A stretch of 32,442 nucleotides of DNA from contig JBEIIL010000036.1 in the NCBI GenBank assembly GCA_040380755.1, positions 1 to 32,442 of the forward strand, in the 5' to 3' direction. Positions within the stretch are counted from its first letter, which is position 1, and each line of letters opens with the position of its first letter. The notes under the pieces are model-generated. The model searched no databases. It had not been told where the DNA came from and saw nothing but the letters and a program-made list of their open reading frames with translations. The translations under genes were made by a program, and so were the position numbers. This DNA comes from Alsobacter sp040380755. GTDB taxonomy: Bacteria > Pseudomonadota > Alphaproteobacteria > Rhizobiales > Beijerinckiaceae. Of this stretch, positions 14,973 to 21,705 are shown piece by piece.

Positions 14973-15386
14973 TCAGAGCCGCGGCGACAATTCCCGGAAC
15001 GTTGCGGCGTTCGGGCAATAGTCCGGGGCGACAAGGTCGACCAGGCCCGCGTCCATGTCGTGCCGGCAGCGGGCCTTGTCACCGCACCGCGCGCAGCCGA
15101 GCGCCATGTCGCGCGACACGTCGGGCATCGTGCGGCGCACCTCGTCGAGATCGACCTCGCAGGCCCGCGCCATCCGCTGCATCAGCAGTCCGCCGCGCAC
15201 GTCGCCGGCAAGCAGGTCGAGATCGGCCGGCGTCAGCGCCAGGTCGCGGGCCAGATCGGCTCGGTCCTGCGGCGGCAGGTCCGCCAGTTCGCGCGCCTGC
15301 GCCTGGGCCTCGAGGCGATCGCGCCACCACGCAACCGCACGGCCGACCAGGCGGGAAATCTCTTCATCCGCATGCGTGATGTTCAT
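14973..15386 (-). CDS. DUF6455 family protein with four clustered cysteines
   Basis: A 137-residue soluble protein with a helical, acidic N-terminal half (WWRDRLEAQAQARELADLP) and a cysteine-bearing C-terminus. The cysteines are C98-x2-C101-x5-C107 and C124 in PDYCPNAATF, with an additional C76. The spacing suggests a metal or Fe-S site and matches what I recall of DUF6455, whose role is unknown. A GGAGG Shine-Dalgarno lies seven bases before the ATG at 15386. Upstream is an FNR/FixK-like box centred about 61 bp from the start codon, with a suitably placed -10 element, implying induction at low oxygen. The gene is divergent from a membrane protein gene at 15581. Its mRNA may run on to the terminator at 14662-14695. 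Confidence 0.75.
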   Translation of the reverse strand: MNITHADEEISRLVGRAVAWWRDRLEAQAQARELADLPPQDRADLARDLALTPADLDLLAGDVRGGLLMQRMARACEVDLDEVRRTMPDVSRDMALGCARCGDKARCRHDMDAGLVDLVAPDYCPNAATFRELSPRL

Positions 15387-15399
15387 CGCCGATCCTCCG

Positions 15400-15411
15400 G
15401 GTTCATGAACC
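15400..15411. promoter_or_regulatory. 12-bp perfect palindrome at the predicted DUF6455 transcription start
   Basis: GGTTCATGAACC is fully self-complementary and lies 14-25 bp upstream of the DUF6455 ATG, directly before its Shine-Dalgarno. If the upstream FNR-like box sets the start site at about 15406, the palindrome straddles it, a position suited to a repressor. No family is assigned. Confidence 0.3.
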
Positions 15412-15440
15412 GATCTTGGCCGGCGTGCGAGGGGTTCGCC

Positions 15441-15454
15441 TTGATCTCGCTCAA
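15441..15454 (-). promoter_or_regulatory. FNR/FixK-type box upstream of the DUF6455 gene
   Basis: On the minus strand TTGAGCGAGATCAA matches the FNR/FixK consensus TTGAT-N4-ATCAA with one mismatch (G for T at position 5). A CAAGAT hexamer begins 22 bp further on, so the box would be centred near -41.5, the class II activator position. The predicted start is near 15406, about 20 nt before the ATG. Confidence 0.55.
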
Positions 15455-15580
15455 ACGACGCCGAGTGGTCGCGTCAGGACGCGTTCTGTCCGGGTTAGGG
15501 CTGTATGATCGGCCGGAGCGCCGGCACGCTGCCCGCATCCGGCACCCGGTGAGACCTGCGGCTCTGCGCAGCAGGTTGCG

Positions 15581-16381
15581 ATGACAGGTGACTCGTTCCT
15601 CTGGCTGCTGCTGGCCAAGATGCTGGTGACCGCGGTCGTCATCGTCGCGGCGTCGGCCGCCGTCGAGCGCAGCGGTCCGGTCGTCGGGGCCCTGATTGCG
15701 ACCTTGCCGGTATCGGCCGGCCCGGCGCTCGTGTTCATCGCCATGGATCATGGCGCGGACTTTCTGTCCGCCGCCACCCTTGCAGGGCTGCCTGCAAGCG
15801 CTGCAACGGTGGTGTTCATTGTGACCTATGTGGCAGTCGCACGCTGCGATAGCCTTGTTGTCAGCCTGGGTTGCACCTTTGCGGCCTGGGCCGCCGCACA
15901 AGGGGCCATTGCCGGGATCGGCTGGAGCTTTGCGGGCGCGGTCGCGTTGAACATCTTGCTGTTCCTGCTCGGCTTCGGGATGCTGCGCCTGCTGCCAACC
16001 GACACGCCCGTGCCGCGGGTCGCATCGCGCTGGTTCGACGTCCTGTTGCGCGCTGCAGCCGTCATGGCGATCGTTGCCGTGGTCACCATGGCCGCGCGCT
16101 GGATCGGCCCCGGCGCGGCCGGCATCGTCGCGCTCGTCCCTGCGGCGCTGACAACGCTGATCGTCATTCTGCACCCGCGTGTCGGCGGTCCGGCCACGGC
16201 GACTGTCATCGCCCGCATGCTTCCCGGCATGATCGGATTCACCACCGGACTTGCGGTCGTCCACGTCGCAGCTGTCCCGCTCGGTTCAGCGGCGGCGCTG
16301 GGACTGGGTCTGGCCGTCTGCGTCGGGTGGAACCTCATCCTCCTCGCCGAACACCTGCGGGCGAGGCGCCGAACGACGTGA
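15581..16381 (+). CDS. Integral membrane protein with duplicated halves, function unknown
   Basis: A 266-residue protein with about eight hydrophobic segments and almost no long loops. The two halves resemble each other. Residues about 29-60 (SGPVVGALIATLPVSAGPAL and onward) align by eye with residues about 174-210 (IGPGAAGIVALVPAALTTLI and onward): each has a GP-x2-G start, an A-x-(L/V)-P centre, then a hydrophobic helix ending near a charged or histidine residue. This implies an internal duplication as in many small transporters. I do not recognise the family with confidence. The ATG at 15581 is preceded by GCAGCAGG. It is divergent from the DUF6455 gene with 194 bp between them, and convergent with the DMT transporter gene. 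Confidence 0.65.
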   Translation: MTGDSFLWLLLAKMLVTAVVIVAASAAVERSGPVVGALIATLPVSAGPALVFIAMDHGADFLSAATLAGLPASAATVVFIVTYVAVARCDSLVVSLGCTFAAWAAAQGAIAGIGWSFAGAVALNILLFLLGFGMLRLLPTDTPVPRVASRWFDVLLRAAAVMAIVAVVTMAARWIGPGAAGIVALVPAALTTLIVILHPRVGGPATATVIARMLPGMIGFTTGLAVVHVAAVPLGSAAALGLGLAVCVGWNLILLAEHLRARRRTT

Positions 16382-16472
16382 TCCTCACCGTCCCGGTTAC
16401 TCGGTCTTCCGACAAACAAAGGTTTTTGGACATCCCGGCATCGATGTCAGACGCTCGACCGCGGCCAGACAA

Positions 16473-17420
16473 TCATGTCGGAGCCCCGTCCTTCGGCCTT
16501 CGGCTCTCTGCAACAAGGAGGTAGACGATGCTGCCGACGATCAGCACCGCTCCGGCCAGAGTCGACAGCGTCGCAACCTCGCCGAACACGAACCAACCGA
16601 CGATGGTCGAAAACAGCAGGCGTGAATACGGATAGGGCGCCAGAGCCGAGGCCTCGGCATGCCGGTAGGCCTCGACAATCAGCGCATTGCCGGCCGTCCC
16701 CAGCACCGCCAGCACGCCGAGCAGGGCGAGATCGTCCAGCCGCAGAGGCTGCCAGTCAAACGCCGCCTGCGGAATCGCCGCCAGGAACACCACGGAAGCC
16801 AGGTAGACCATGATGGTGGCGGTTTGCTCGGTGGCCGCCAGCGCGCGGGTGACCAGCAGCAAGACGGCCCCGACCAGCGCGCCCGAGAGCCCGTAAATGG
16901 CGGCAGGCGGCACCTGCGCGGTCCAGATGTTGAGCGCGACGGCAATGCCGGCAAAGCCTACCAGCGTCGCTCCGAGCCGGTGTCCCGTCACCTTCTCGCC
17001 CAGCACCGGCCAGGCCAGCACCAGCACAAAGATCTGGCTTGCGAAGCTCAGTGTCGTGGCCAGCGCCAGGTCGAGCGAGCGGAAGCTCTTGTAGTAGAGC
17101 CACCACCCGACAACGCTCAAAAGGCCCCGGACGAGATGCGAGCCGAGCCGGCGCGTCCGCAGCAGCCTGACTCCCCCGGTTGCGGCGATCCAGGCGAACG
17201 CCAGGACAATCTGGGCACCGGAGCGAAAGAGAATGACCTGGCCCTGGGAGACCCTGTCTCCCAGGAGCCGCAGGCAGCTCACCTCGGCGGTGAACAGCAC
17301 GCAGGCCATGATCAGCAGGAGTGGACCACGGTTCACGCGCTTCGCCCACCGGGACGGGAGCCGCAAACCTGGCTGAGAGCCGGCATGGCGTCCTCTTCGG
17401 CCGGAGGACCGCTCCGGCAT
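16473..17420 (-). CDS. DMT-superfamily (EamA) transporter
   Basis: About 315 residues with ten hydrophobic helices in two EamA repeats. The first helix is NRGPLLLIMACVLFTAEVSC. Repeat-end signatures are SQIFVLVLAWPVLGEKVTGHRLGA (end of the first EamA repeat) and APYPYSRLLFSTIVGWFVFGEVATLSTLAGAVLIVGS (end of the second). The family exports metabolites such as amino acids; the substrate here is unknown. The ATG at 17420 is the preferred start. A GTG at 17336 or the ATG at 17309 are alternatives, the last cutting into helix 1. The much longer open frame upstream is non-coding. It is divergent from the hydrolase gene at 17581. Confidence 0.83.
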   Translation of the reverse strand: MPERSSGRRGRHAGSQPGLRLPSRWAKRVNRGPLLLIMACVLFTAEVSCLRLLGDRVSQGQVILFRSGAQIVLAFAWIAATGGVRLLRTRRLGSHLVRGLLSVVGWWLYYKSFRSLDLALATTLSFASQIFVLVLAWPVLGEKVTGHRLGATLVGFAGIAVALNIWTAQVPPAAIYGLSGALVGAVLLLVTRALAATEQTATIMVYLASVVFLAAIPQAAFDWQPLRLDDLALLGVLAVLGTAGNALIVEAYRHAEASALAPYPYSRLLFSTIVGWFVFGEVATLSTLAGAVLIVGSIVYLLVAESRRPKDGAPT

Positions 17421-17543
17421 CAGCTCAAGCCCCGGAGATCTTGGGCTGTGGACAAGCTCGAACGTCATGGCGCCGCAAAGCACGGCTTCTATGACGAACA
17501 CGACGAACGAAACGCTTGAACATGACAGCTTCGTGTCGGCATC

Positions 17544-17579
17544 ATTGCGGTTTCGTGACGCTAAGAACCGAACCGCAAT
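17544..17579. promoter_or_regulatory. 9-bp inverted repeat ending one base before the hydrolase ATG
   Basis: ATTGCGGTT (17544-17552) and AACCGCAAT (17571-17579) are perfect inverted arms separated by 18 bp, immediately upstream of the ATG at 17581. It could be an operator or an mRNA hairpin that hides the ribosome-binding region; the intervening sequence contains no good Shine-Dalgarno. Confidence 0.35.
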
Positions 17580-17580
17580 C

Positions 17581-18582
17581 ATGCTCCGTCCGCTGCTCCG
17601 CCGACCGCGACCCGCTGCCCTTCCTCGCGAGGGGACGGCTCGCCTGCGGTCGATACCGCAAAACCCCCTGCCCGGCCGGGCCGAGATCGGCTGGACGCGC
17701 AGCGCGCGCGGCATGCTGCTGCGCACCGCATTCTGGCCCGCCACCGGCCCTTGCCGCGGGACGGTGGTGCTGCTGCAGGGGCGATGCGACTTCATCGAAA
17801 AGTATTTCGAGACGGTGCGCGAATTGCGTCGCCGCGGCTTTGCCGTCGCCATCTTTGACTGGCGCGGCCAGGGCGGGTCCGGCCGCGAGATATCCGACAC
17901 GGCCGCGAGCCATGTCGCCGACTTCGCGCTCTACCAGGCCGATCTCGACTGTGTCGTCGAGGATCTGCTGGCGGATTGTCCGCGACCGCATCTTGCGCTT
18001 GGGCACTCGATGGGCGGCTGCATCCTGCTGGAGGCCTTGATCGCCAACCCCCACCGCTTCGCTGGCGCCGTGCTGACGTCACCGATGGTGGGGCTGTCGC
18101 CCGGCCTGGCGCCGCCGATGGCGGCCTCGCTTGCCTCGGCGATGACCCGGGTCGGCCTGGGACGCTGGCGGATTCCCGGCGGACCGCTCGAGAGGTCGCG
18201 TTCCGAGCCGGACTTTGACGACAATGTGCTGACCTCCGATTTGTACCGCTACGGACGGCTGCGCGCGCTCAACACCGCGGCGCCTGATCTCAGTCTCGGC
18301 AACCCGACCGTCTCCTGGGTCCGTGCCGCCTTTGCGGCCATGGGCCGGATCAATGCGCAGGGCGGCGGGGAGCGGATCTCTGTCCCGGTGGTCGCGGTCG
18401 CCGGAGCGGCCGACAAGGTCACCGACACGCTAGCCACGCGCCGGCTGATCGAGACGATCCCGGCCGGCCGCATGGTGGTGCTGCCGGGCTGCCGCCACGA
18501 GGTCCTGCTGGAGCGCGATCCCTACCGGGTCCGCTTCTGGGCGGCCTTCGAGCGGCTTGCCGGCGAGGTCGCTCCCGCCTGA
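17581..18582 (+). CDS. Alpha/beta hydrolase, lysophospholipase/monoacylglycerol lipase-like
   Basis: A 333-residue serine hydrolase of the PldB/monoglyceride lipase type. The oxyanion region LLQGRCDFIEKYFE (about 64-77) and FDWRGQGGSGR (92-102) precede the nucleophile elbow LGHSMGG with S143. The probable acid is D278 in VAGAADKVTD, and the catalytic histidine is H306 in GCRHEVLLE. It is expected to cleave acyl esters of lysophospholipids or monoglycerides; no clear signal peptide is present, so the protein is probably cytoplasmic. The ATG at 17581 was chosen because the upstream extension is compositionally unlike the protein; starts at 17491 or 17467 are possible. An inverted repeat abuts the start. 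Confidence 0.85.
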   Translation: MLRPLLRRPRPAALPREGTARLRSIPQNPLPGRAEIGWTRSARGMLLRTAFWPATGPCRGTVVLLQGRCDFIEKYFETVRELRRRGFAVAIFDWRGQGGSGREISDTAASHVADFALYQADLDCVVEDLLADCPRPHLALGHSMGGCILLEALIANPHRFAGAVLTSPMVGLSPGLAPPMAASLASAMTRVGLGRWRIPGGPLERSRSEPDFDDNVLTSDLYRYGRLRALNTAAPDLSLGNPTVSWVRAAFAAMGRINAQGGGERISVPVVAVAGAADKVTDTLATRRLIETIPAGRMVVLPGCRHEVLLERDPYRVRFWAAFERLAGEVAPA

Positions 18583-18615
18583 GGCGCGGAACCGACGTCG
18601 CTGCGGGGCATTGCC

Positions 18616-18855
18616 TTGGAAAGGAGATGCTCCACGGACAGACAGACCGCTCGTGCGCTCGTCGAGGCCGGGTACATGCTGCTCGATGCCTATGCGGCCC
18701 GCTACGCAGGCCAGCTCCGCCATGAGGCCGCCGAGGCCGCCTGCCGGATCGACGCTCCGACCAGGTTCCGTCGTGAAAATGACGCGCTGGCACGCGAATC
18801 CTATTCGGCACGCATCGACCGTGCCTCGGCCGAGGCCACCCCGCGCTGGCACTGA
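18616..18855 (+). CDS. Small hypothetical protein, start uncertain
   Basis: A 79-codon frame 33 bp after the hydrolase stop. It gives coherent, mostly helical text (MLLDAYAARYAGQLRHEAAE, then RENDALARESYSARIDRASA) with GC-rich third positions, but opens at a TTG. A strong AAGGAG (18621-18626) overlaps the first codons and faces an ATG at 18627 in another frame, which stops after about 32 codons. The first in-frame ATG is at 18676. The start is therefore unresolved, and a small frameshift near 18627 is possible. No family is recognised; it could be translated with the hydrolase gene upstream. Confidence 0.4.
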   Translation: MERRCSTDRQTARALVEAGYMLLDAYAARYAGQLRHEAAEAACRIDAPTRFRRENDALARESYSARIDRASAEATPRWH

Positions 18856-18879
18856 CCTGCTGCAGGCGGCAGGATTGCG

Positions 18880-18986
18880 CTAGAGCGGAATCCGACCTGA
18901 TTGCATCAGGTCGCCTGCTCTAGTTCTGTGATTTAGCATCATCTCTGTCCGCCAACCGGTGTCAACTTGGAGGGATGATGCTCTAG
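18880..18986. repeat. Dispersed intergenic repeat bounded by CTAGAGC / GCTCTAG
   Basis: The first part runs from CTAGAGC (18880) to GCTCTAG (18923) and encloses an inner stem CGACCTGAT/ATCAGGTCG. The second part has AGCATCATC (18935-18943) paired with GATGATGCT (about 18974-18982), with an ACCGGT core between, ending in CTCTAGA. The palindromic layout and the TAGAGC ends resemble a dispersed extragenic element I recall as frequent in Hyphomicrobiales. It separates the two small ORFs and could form a stable RNA fold. Confidence 0.65.
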
Positions 18987-19018
18987 ACTGCCGCAACCCC
19001 ACCGCTTCGGGAGGCTGC

Positions 19019-19174
19019 ATGGAAACCGTCGGCGCCGTCGTTTTTCTCGTTCTCGTGCTGATCCTGGTCGGCCGCGGCCAACCTTGGCGCAATTGGGCCT
19101 GGGGGGCGGCGGCGGCCGGCGTCCTGGTCGTGCTGGCGCTGCTGCTCGAGCGGGCCGGGGTCAGCGCGCCCTGA
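19019..19174 (+). CDS. Small 51-residue membrane protein
   Basis: A short gene with a strong GGGAGG Shine-Dalgarno five bases before the ATG. It encodes two hydrophobic helices (residues about 4-17 and 27-43) joined by GRGQPWRNWAWG, with a short C-terminal tail. No family is recognised. It sits directly after the dispersed repeat and ends 3 bp before the stop of the convergent htpX gene. The clear ribosome site and bipartite hydrophobic pattern support real expression. Confidence 0.6.
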   Translation: METVGAVVFLVLVLILVGRGQPWRNWAWGAAAAGVLVVLALLLERAGVSAP

Positions 19175-19177
19175 GCT

Positions 19178-20086
19178 TCAGCCCCAGGGACCCCGCCGCG
19201 ATCCGGCAGGCGACGCGACCGTGTTGCCCACCCCCATTGTTCGTGCCAGTTCGACGAGTGCCGCGATCCGGTTCTCGGGATTGGGGTGGGTCGAAAACAG
19301 ATTGTCCATCCCCTGCCCCGTCAGCGGATTGACGATGAACATGTGAGCCGTCGCAGGATGCCGCTCGGCCTCCATGTTGGGAAGGCTCTGCGCCATGCCG
19401 GCGATCTTCTGCAGGCCGGTGGCCAGCCACATCGGATTGCCGCAGATCTCGGCGCCCAGACGGTCGGCGGCGTATTCGCGCGTCCGCGAGATCGTCATCT
19501 GCACCACCATGGCGGCCATCGGTGCGAGGATCACCATCAGGATGGTGCCAAGCCAGCCGAAGGGCGAGCCGCCCTGGCGGTCGTTCGAGGACGGCTGGAA
19601 CCACATCCCGAAATTCGCCAGCATCGAGATCGCGCCGGCGATGGTTGCCGTCACGGTCATGATCAGCGTGTCACGGTTGCGGATATGCGCCAGCTCATGG
19701 GCGATGACCGCGGCCACCTCCTCGCGCGACAGCATCGCCATAAGCCCTGTGTTGACCGCGACAGCGGCATTCTGCGGGTCGCGTCCGGTGGCGAAGGCGT
19801 TCGGCTGGTCCTCGTGGATGACGTAAAGCCGCGGCATCGGGATGCCGGCCCGCTGCGCCATCTGGGCCGTCATCTGCCACAGCTCCGGCGCGCTCGTCGC
19901 GTCGACCTCCTGCGCATTGTACATGCGCAGGACCATCTGGTCCGAGCCCCACCAGCTGAACAAATTCATGCCGGCCGCCGCCACCAGCGCCAGCAGCATG
20001 CCCGCCTGTCCGCCAATGGCGTAGCCGACAGCCATGAACAGCGCCGTCATGGCGGCCAGCAGCAGCGCGGTCTTGCCGATGTTCAT
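19178..20086 (-). CDS. htpX: Membrane zinc metalloprotease HtpX
   Basis: A 302-residue M48-family protease that degrades misfolded inner-membrane proteins with its active site facing the cytoplasm. Two N-terminal helices (about 5-25 and 28-46) precede the zinc motif HELAH (H130, E131, H134), with the third ligand in SRTREYAADRLG. Two further hydrophobic segments lie at about 142-160 and 178-198. Conserved QPNAFATGR (94-102) and STHPNPENRIAAL near the C-terminus confirm the assignment. The length is normal and the ATG at 20086 is clear. It lies downstream of matB on the same strand with an 85-bp gap. Confidence 0.96.
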   Translation of the reverse strand: MNIGKTALLLAAMTALFMAVGYAIGGQAGMLLALVAAAGMNLFSWWGSDQMVLRMYNAQEVDATSAPELWQMTAQMAQRAGIPMPRLYVIHEDQPNAFATGRDPQNAAVAVNTGLMAMLSREEVAAVIAHELAHIRNRDTLIMTVTATIAGAISMLANFGMWFQPSSNDRQGGSPFGWLGTILMVILAPMAAMVVQMTISRTREYAADRLGAEICGNPMWLATGLQKIAGMAQSLPNMEAERHPATAHMFIVNPLTGQGMDNLFSTHPNPENRIAALVELARTMGVGNTVASPAGSRRGPWG

Positions 20087-20171
20087 GCGATCCTCCGACG
20101 CGGCCCTTGCCGCGCCAGAGAGGTGGGAAGTGCAGAGCTGTCCCGCAAGCCCGGCCCGGCGCCGGCAGGGA

Positions 20172-21689
20172 TTATCTGGTCGCGTACAGGTCTTTGTAGG
20201 TCTCGCGCAGCACGGCCTTCTGCACCTTGCCCATCGTGTTGCGCGGCAGATCAGCGACGAAGATCACACGCTTGGGCTGCTTGAAGCGCGCCAGCCGCCC
20301 CTCCAGCGTTGCCAGCACGCCGGCCTCGGTGAGCACCGATCCGGCAGGCACGGACACGACAGCGGTGACGCCCTCGCCGAAATCGACATGCGGGAGGCCG
20401 ATGACGGCGCTTTCGATGACCCCCGGGATGGCATCGATCTCGGTCTCGATCTCCTTGGGATAAACGTTGTAGCCGCCCGTGATCACGAGATCCTTGCCGC
20501 GCCCGACAATGTGCACATAGCCGCCGGCATCGATGAGACCGAGGTCGCCGGTGATGAAGAAGCCGTCGGCACGGAACTCCGCGGCAGTCTTCTCCGGCAT
20601 GCGCCAGTAGCCTGCAAAGACGTTCGGGCCGCGCACCTCGATCATGCCGATCTCGCCTTGCGGCAGGGCCGCCCCGGAGTCGGGATCGGCGATCCGCAGG
20701 TCGACGCCGGGCAGCGGCAATCCGACCGTCCCGGCCACCCTCTCGCCCTCAAAGGGGTTGGAGGTGTTCATGTTGGTCTCGGTCATGCCGTAGCGCTCGA
20801 GGATCGCGTGCCCTGTCCGCTCGCGCCACTGGCGATGCGTGTCGGCGAGAAGCGGCGCCGAGCCCGAGACGAACAGCCGCATATGCGCGGTCGCCTCGCG
20901 GGTCAGGCGCGGATCCTGCAACAACCGGACGTAGAAGGTCGGCACGCCCATCATCGTCGTGGCCCGCGGCATCAGCCGCATCATCGCGTCGGCATCGAGC
21001 TTCGGCAGGAACAGCATCGAGCCGAACGTCATAAGGATTATGTTCGTGGCGACAAACAATCCATGCGTGTGGAATATCGGCAGCGCGTGCAGCAGCACGT
21101 CGCGGTCGGTGAAACGCCAGGTCTCCGCCAGGGTCAGCGCGTTCGAGGCCAGGTTCCAGTGGCTGAGCATCGCGCCCTTGGACCGCCCCGTGGTTCCCGA
21201 CGTGTAGAGGATCGCCGCGAGGTCGTCGCGGCCGCGCGCCACATCCTCGAATTCGGCCGGCTGTCCGGCGGCACGCGCCATCAGCGAGCCGTCGCCAGCG
21301 GTCCCCAGCGTGTCGACCGCCGCTCCGCGGGGTGCAGCGAGCGACCGGATGCCGGCTTCCGAGGCCGGGCTGCAGATCACCAGCCGGGGCTCGGCATCGC
21401 CGATGAAGTAGTCCAGCTCGGCCAGCGTGTAGCCGGTGTTGAGCGGCAGGAACACGGCCCCGGCGCGCAGGCAGGCGAGATAGAGCAGGATCGCCTCGGG
21501 GCTCTTGTCGATTTGGACGGCGACGCGGTCGCCGGGCGTCACGCCCTGGGCCACCAGCGCGTGGGCGATGCGGGCCGACGTCGCCAGAAGGTCCGCATAG
21601 GTGGTGACGCGTCCGTCCTGCGTCTCGATGAAGGTCTTCGCCGGGTCCGCGATGCGGGCGCGCACAAGCGCGAACAGGTTGTCGGACAT
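20172..21689 (-). CDS. matB: Malonyl-CoA synthetase MatB
   Basis: A 505-residue ANL-superfamily adenylating enzyme predicted to make malonyl-CoA from malonate, CoA and ATP. The AMP-binding signature LYTSGTTGRSKGAMLSH begins at residue 161. PIFHTHGLFVATN and ERYGMTETNMNTSNP follow, GDLGLIDAGGYVHIVGRGKDLVITGGYNVYP marks the hinge, and the catalytic lysine is about K488 in NTMGKVQKAVLR. The TETNMNTSNP region and the adjacent malonyl-CoA decarboxylase gene point to MatB rather than a general acyl-CoA synthetase. It starts 16 bp after the matA stop, so the two are co-transcribed with matA first. Confidence 0.93.
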   Translation of the reverse strand: MSDNLFALVRARIADPAKTFIETQDGRVTTYADLLATSARIAHALVAQGVTPGDRVAVQIDKSPEAILLYLACLRAGAVFLPLNTGYTLAELDYFIGDAEPRLVICSPASEAGIRSLAAPRGAAVDTLGTAGDGSLMARAAGQPAEFEDVARGRDDLAAILYTSGTTGRSKGAMLSHWNLASNALTLAETWRFTDRDVLLHALPIFHTHGLFVATNIILMTFGSMLFLPKLDADAMMRLMPRATTMMGVPTFYVRLLQDPRLTREATAHMRLFVSGSAPLLADTHRQWRERTGHAILERYGMTETNMNTSNPFEGERVAGTVGLPLPGVDLRIADPDSGAALPQGEIGMIEVRGPNVFAGYWRMPEKTAAEFRADGFFITGDLGLIDAGGYVHIVGRGKDLVITGGYNVYPKEIETEIDAIPGVIESAVIGLPHVDFGEGVTAVVSVPAGSVLTEAGVLATLEGRLARFKQPKRVIFVADLPRNTMGKVQKAVLRETYKDLYATR

Positions 21690-21705
21690 GGCGGGAACTC
21701 CTGGA

